NCBI GenBank assembly: GCA_004154925.1
Contig: QJNS01000310.1
Location: 18,237-82,236 of the forward strand
DNA from: Monosporascus cannonballus
Taxonomy: Eukaryota; Ascomycota; Sordariomycetes; Xylariales
Direction of reading: 5' to 3'
DNA length: 64,000 nt
Of the stretch, positions 59,734 through 64,000 are shown piece after piece; the stretch's first letter is position 1; each line of letters begins with the position of its first letter. The position numbers were made by a program, and so were the translations under genes. Under the pieces are notes generated by a model that did no database searches, had not been told where the DNA came from, and was given only the letters and a program-made list of their open reading frames with translations.

Positions 59734-61859
59734 CTATCGGGTCGCATCAAACTGTGTCTGCATTGCCTGGAGACCCCCTCCTTGTAGTTGACCTCCGCCG
59801 GCGTCCTTGCCCGGTATGAAATTGTCTTCCTGGCGTTCTTCGCGTTGTTCGATTGCTTGATCTTGATCTTGATCTTCTTCTTCGTCTCCGCTTTCGCGTC
59901 CCTGGCCATCCGAGTCTCCAATGCCGACATCCTCGTCAAGGTCATCCCCCCATGCGTCGCCCGGCGAGTCGACGTCCTCGCCTTCCTCCGATTCGGCACC
60001 CTCCGAACCGGAGAAGTCATCCTCATCCCAATCAATTGCATTCCCGCCTTCCACGGTTGTCGGCGCCTCCCAACTATCCGACGTCCCGGCTTGGGCCTCG
60101 TCTTGCTTTTCGACCGTGTCATCGACCGTGTCACCCTTGAACCTCAGTGTGCCGGGGTACAGTTTGCTAGACCTTGCACGCTTCCTCTTACCGCTTATGT
60201 CCTTCATCGGCAGCGTCAGAGGGTGGATGTTCATGACCACCTTCTCGTCGGAGTCGTCTCGGATGTGACTCAGCTTCTGCGCCAGGTACTCGTTGTAGAT
60301 GAACCCCTCTTTCTGGAACGGGTCGCTGTCCGACCCGAGCCTGCCATATTTTATGGCGAGCATCTTCGCCTTCATGATCAGCTTGACCTTGGACCAGAAG
60401 CTCCTGTAGAACCAGCCGGATTCGTCTAGGTCGCACTCCGGACGTAGCGGTGCCTGCTTGATCATGTTCAGCAGGAAAGGGTCTGTTACATCGCACAGCT
60501 GCCAGAACTTCCCGTCCGTGGTGTAACTCTCGCCGTCCCAGAGATGGCTGTTGGGGTTTCGGTCCTGGTTTTTGGCCGAGTACGCCTGGGTTTGATCCTT
60601 CCTGATCGTCTGCCAGGACATGTTCACCTGTCCGACCTTGTTTTTGGCTAGCTTGAAGGATAAAGTCTGGTAAATGTGACACCTAGGATCGGTTCGAGGG
60701 TCGACTCCATATTTGATGATTGCATCACGCCATGGGCCTCCCTTGAATTGGTAACCGGCGATCTGGATGGCTATTCTTAGTTGCGATTCTAAAAACCTGT
60801 CGCTAAGCTGGTTCATTAATGCGCGCCGCGTCCATATAGGCCTTTCACCCATCGCCGCCCTGACCTTTTTGACTAGGTTGTTCAGAGACTCATTCGTTTC
60901 ATCGTGCATTTTTTTGGGGCCAGTCGGAACGGGAAACTTGTCATGCTGAATGAACCAGCCGTATGACATCTTCTTTCGGCCTTGCGTGTTGATCAGAAGT
61001 AGCTCTCCGGCCTCGTTACGGCCCTGAGGTCTTATATATGGGTTCTGTTCGTAGTTATAGTTGAAACTTATGATTTTATCCGTGATATGTGGTGGAGGTA
61101 CGAATTCCTGATTTGGGCTGTTGTCCACACCAGGCCTCAGCATGAATTCACGAAGCTTCGAGACTAGCCGAAGCATTAGCATAGCGAGCAGTAACATGGA
61201 GGGTAAATGGGGCCCTTACGCTTTAGGGGAAGAAGATGTTCTGCAACGTTAGTCAAAAAGGGTGAGTCGGTGGTAGAGAACTGGAAGTCCGCTAAACCTC
61301 GATATCGGTGCGTATCTTTCACCATCCCCACGGCCTCTGCTCGATATCTTCCGATGTTATCTTGCATCTTGCGGAGAATCGACTCTGGCGCATCTTGTCG
61401 ACCGAAAGAGGCAACGCGGTCAACTCCGCCATCTCCTGTGGTTCCACCCGAAGGGTGGACATCGCCAGAGAACGGTTCATTACTTCCACGTTTCCGCTTG
61501 CGACCCGTCCGCTTCGGGACGGTGATCTTAAGCAGAATGCCGTTGGACGAAGCATGCTGTGACACTATGGGCTTTGTAGTCGGGTTGTCACGCCGAAGCC
61601 ATATCGGCAAAGATATGTGTTCCCGGCCGTCTTCAAGTAGCTGCGAAGCATGGTCGGTAAGCGGGCTCCCGGCTTACTTTGGGAAACGAAAGATAACACT
61701 CACACTCCGGAAATCAGGCCGTGGCCCGAAGGTGTCGAGGCCCTTGTCGAGATTCTGGACGATGCAAGGATGTTCTATGGCAACAATTTTCCGAGAAGGC
61801 AAATCGAACGTTGGCGCAACAGGAGCTGATTCATTGGGAGTAGGGCTCGCACTCCCCAT
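59734..61859 (-). CDS. tfc1: TFIIIC subunit tau95 (Tfc1/Sfc1, GTF3C5 family)
   Basis: Three exons on the minus strand: 61859-61704, 61640-61220, 61163-59734; 668 residues. N-terminal half: IVAIEHPCIVQNLDKGLDTFG and LPIWLRRDNPTTKPIVSQHA are typical of the dimerisation barrel, then ILLKITVPKRTGRKRKRG; the middle has the DNA-binding region with SYGWFIQHDKFPVPTGP, FLESQLRIAIQIAGYQFKGG, and WRDAIIKYGVDPRTDPR. The C-terminus is strongly acidic (Asp/Glu-rich from about residue 560). It binds the A-box side of tRNA genes as part of tauA in TFIIIC and recruits TFIIIB. Splices: GTGAGT donor after FRS joins LLEDG; the second intron (61164-61219) uses GTAAGG and a TAG acceptor. A second start is unlikely since ATG at 61859 precedes the conserved part closely. 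Confidence 0.9.
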
Positions 61860-63840
61860 TGGGCTGCCTCAGAATGACGAACTTAGCCCTAATTACAAGT
61901 CCGGATTGTGACGATGATTACTGTGACTAGTGGGCTGAAATATCCGGAGGTTGAGGACTATATCAGCTTGTTGCTCCCTCACGGTTGCATGTGATTTGCA
62001 TCTGGTTCAGGTGGGCATATGACCGTTAATGGGTTTTCTAAGTATTTGTCCCGGGGCGCGAGTCATTGGCCTAAGTTGCAGTGTGGTTGATAGAAGAAGT
62101 AGTTGGATACTTTGCGGTGTCCAGGAAGTTCATCGGCACAACGTCAAGTGCAGAGGAGTTGATCTAAGCGGATTCTCACTGCGCCAATACGACGGCTGGC
62201 AAATTTCCGGATTTCCGTAGCTCGGTATAATGCAGGCTTACTGGTGATTCATTTTATGCCCTGAGTAAACCAGAGCCAAGACCTGCGAAGACGAACGGCC
62301 GATGATGATGATGGATATGTTGAGAGTAACTTCACTTGTAGCCTCATTGGGTATATCGCTCTTGATGTGATAGGACGGATGAGGTGCCTCTGCGAATTGC
62401 CAGGTGTACCAGCCGGCAGCTTGCCGCTCTAATAGCTATACCGATAGTATCCCTGATATCCCGCACATTCTCTTCCAAAAAGAAATTATGCCGGGCTTTT
62501 GCATAAATGGACCGTCCTCGCTCGCGCTACAAGGTAGCAGGTAGTGGTAGCTAATCGGATTTGGTAGTCGCATATGCCCTTCTCACCTGACCTTACTCGT
62601 CAAATAATAAATAAACGGATGCCCGCTCAGTGGCTGCTGCCCCGCAGAACGCCCCGAGCTGGCTCCTCAAGCCGTCGAGTTAATGGATGCGCTATGATAT
62701 CTTGGTAGTGGGCCAATATCTCATCCCAACTAAGTATGCAGCGGCCAGGCATTGAAGGCGAGACGCCGGCTTTTACAATAACTTCGCTGCTTTCTCGTAA
62801 TTACATGATGCTCACGCACTGCATACTGCATACTACACACTTTCCCCTTACCTTTGCCCACCTACCTATAGGATACCTTATACAAACCGAATTCTCACAA
62901 ATAATTAGGAGCGGCAAACTTCCATTTGCAACTACCTATGGAAATTCGACTTTGTAGGCGACGACAGCCTTTTCCTACTTGTGAATGCGCTGCAAATCGC
63001 TCGACCTAAAGCTAGCACTAGGCAATCAATCACAACATCCCTACCTCCCCATCTACCGTAGGATCCTACAGTGTTTAGGTACCGTCTGGTAGTACTGCCC
63101 ACCCGCTACTTCAGCCGTGCTGGCCGCGGATAGTGGAACTCGGAGGACCCTGTAACTTCGATTATCACACGCCCGAAACCCCTGGTAGTGGTCAACTGGT
63201 CTGAGAGACCGCGAGTCCCTCCTCCCCATCTGCCTCTTTTTCTCCACCTCACAACGACAACCCAACTTTATTTACATACCTACTATACACCAGAACAGCC
63301 GGCCTGATTCCCCCCCCCAAGTGTGTGTTACCAACACCACTTCAGCGATCTCACCCTCAACCAGCGGCACTGGTTTCTTCAATCCGAGCTATTTTGATCT
63401 TCATACTCTCCTTTTCCCCTTTGCTGGGACCGAGTATTATTTCCACTGTCGTCGTTTCAAAACCACGCCATACATACATACACCTCTTTAAGCACCTAAA
63501 CGTAGCTTGGCTTGCATTCGACACTTTCCCCCAATCTTCCTCCTATTATGCAACCACGTCGCCCGTATCTCTACTCCGTATATTTCGACTAAACAGGGGG
63601 ATCTGCGGCGACACACGGCATTGAAGCCGATTCAAACCCATCAAGTTCTCAGTCATCCTCAGCTCCGAGTGTCGACATCCACCCACTTCACCTTCTCCAA
63701 AACCGACACGTCTGTCCGGCCCCTCCGCGTCTCTGGCACCCGGACCTCGTCGACCGCTTTGAGTCGGGCCAACTTGGTCCTCTCAAGGGTAGTTAACGCA
63801 CCCGGAATTTCTCATTGCGCCGTTACGGGTTGCATCAATG
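61860..63840. other. Intergenic region downstream of window gene set, likely leader of a next gene
   Basis: 2 kb without a gene. From about 63240 to 63840 the sequence is pyrimidine- and CA-rich, as in fungal promoters and 5' leaders. ACCTACCT-type repeats occur near 62858. Confidence 0.45.
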
Positions 63841-63843
63841 CAT

Positions 63844-63927
63844 ATGAACATGAAGCGCTTCAGTCAGAGAGTCGTGAGTCAAAACCCTAGCAAGAAGATA
63901 GCTTGCCTGTCCCAAGCTTTGCGCCGT
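63844..63927 (+). CDS. Possible 5' end of a gene cut by the artefact at the right edge
   Basis: ATG at 63844 (and in-frame ATG at 63850) opens a frame beginning MNMKRFSQRVVSQNPS that continues without stop to the poly-G run at 63928. A GTGAGT donor within it (63874) may end exon 1. The long pyrimidine-rich leader upstream supports a start here, but only about 28 codons are readable, so identity cannot be given. Confidence 0.25.
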
Positions 63928-63970
<43 letters not shown>

Positions 63971-64000
63971 CGGGGCGGGGGGGGGGGGGGGGGGGGGGGG
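63928..64000. other. Terminal poly-G run, probable sequencing artefact
   Basis: 73 bases of G broken only by single C at 63971 and 63976. Same character as the poly-G next to the N gap at 21428. Probably a false G extension before another gap or contig end. Confidence 0.9.

Overview
The window is nuclear DNA of a filamentous ascomycete (Pezizomycotina, probably Sordariomycetes). Genes are compact and carry 1-8 short introns (mostly 44-145 bp) with GT-AG ends and CTAAC/CTGAC-type branch sites. Intergenic spacers are about 0.3-4 kb, and all recognisable proteins have fungal orthologues. There is no operon, CRISPR array, plasmid or phage feature. No tRNA or rRNA gene could be supported.

Layout: 1-4010 (-) vacuolar P5B ATPase (Ypk9 type), cut at the left edge; 6459-7981 (+) NAP1; 9548-11405 (+) 3-phosphoglycerate dehydrogenase; 13233-18385 (+) class V myosin; 19441-20297 (+) Fap7; 21066-22107 (+) ITP pyrophosphatase with a sequencing gap in intron 1; 22391-24274 (-) ZUFSP/ZUP1-type C78 peptidase; 25438-26115 unclear gene or relic; 27229-28216 (-) Rheb GTPase; 29542-32231 (-) WAPL; 33668-34818 (+) uracil phosphoribosyltransferase; 35109-35806 (-) Elf1; 35807-38186 gene-poor with coding-like fragments; 38187-38810 (-) and 40057-40731 (+) two orphan ORFs; 41299-43767 (-) HERP/Usa1-like ubiquitin-domain membrane protein; 45018-46687 (+) phosphatidylserine decarboxylase 1; 47903-50907 (-) transportin Kap104; 54700-55025 (+) possible new small two-exon gene; 55186-55696 (-) proteasome chaperone PAC4-like; 56418-57802 (+) carnosine N-methyltransferase-like; 58079-59126 (-) short-chain dehydrogenase; 59734-61859 (-) TFIIIC subunit Tfc1/tau95.

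The genes are mostly unrelated single-copy housekeeping genes: chromatin and transcription (NAP1, WAPL, Elf1, Tfc1), nucleotide metabolism (FUR1, ITPase, Fap7), trafficking (myosin V, Kap104), ubiquitin/proteasome (C78 peptidase, HERP-like, PAC4), lipid and amino-acid metabolism (PSD1, SER3), TOR signalling (Rheb). I see no metabolic cluster. Convergent pairs are ITPase/C78, FUR1/ELF1, PSD1/KAP104 and methyltransferase/SDR. Divergent pairs are WAPL/FUR1, HERP-like/PSD1 and PAC4-like/methyltransferase.

Exon boundaries were worked out by hand from splice signals, reading frame and family conservation. For every complete multi-exon gene the exon lengths sum to a multiple of three. I found no convincing undescribed system. 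The more unusual items are an ATG-only coding exon in ELF1, a GC-AG intron in the C78 peptidase, a possible unannotated 93-residue protein, a gene relic with poly-C tracts, and poly-G/poly-C assembly artefacts at the gap and at the right end.
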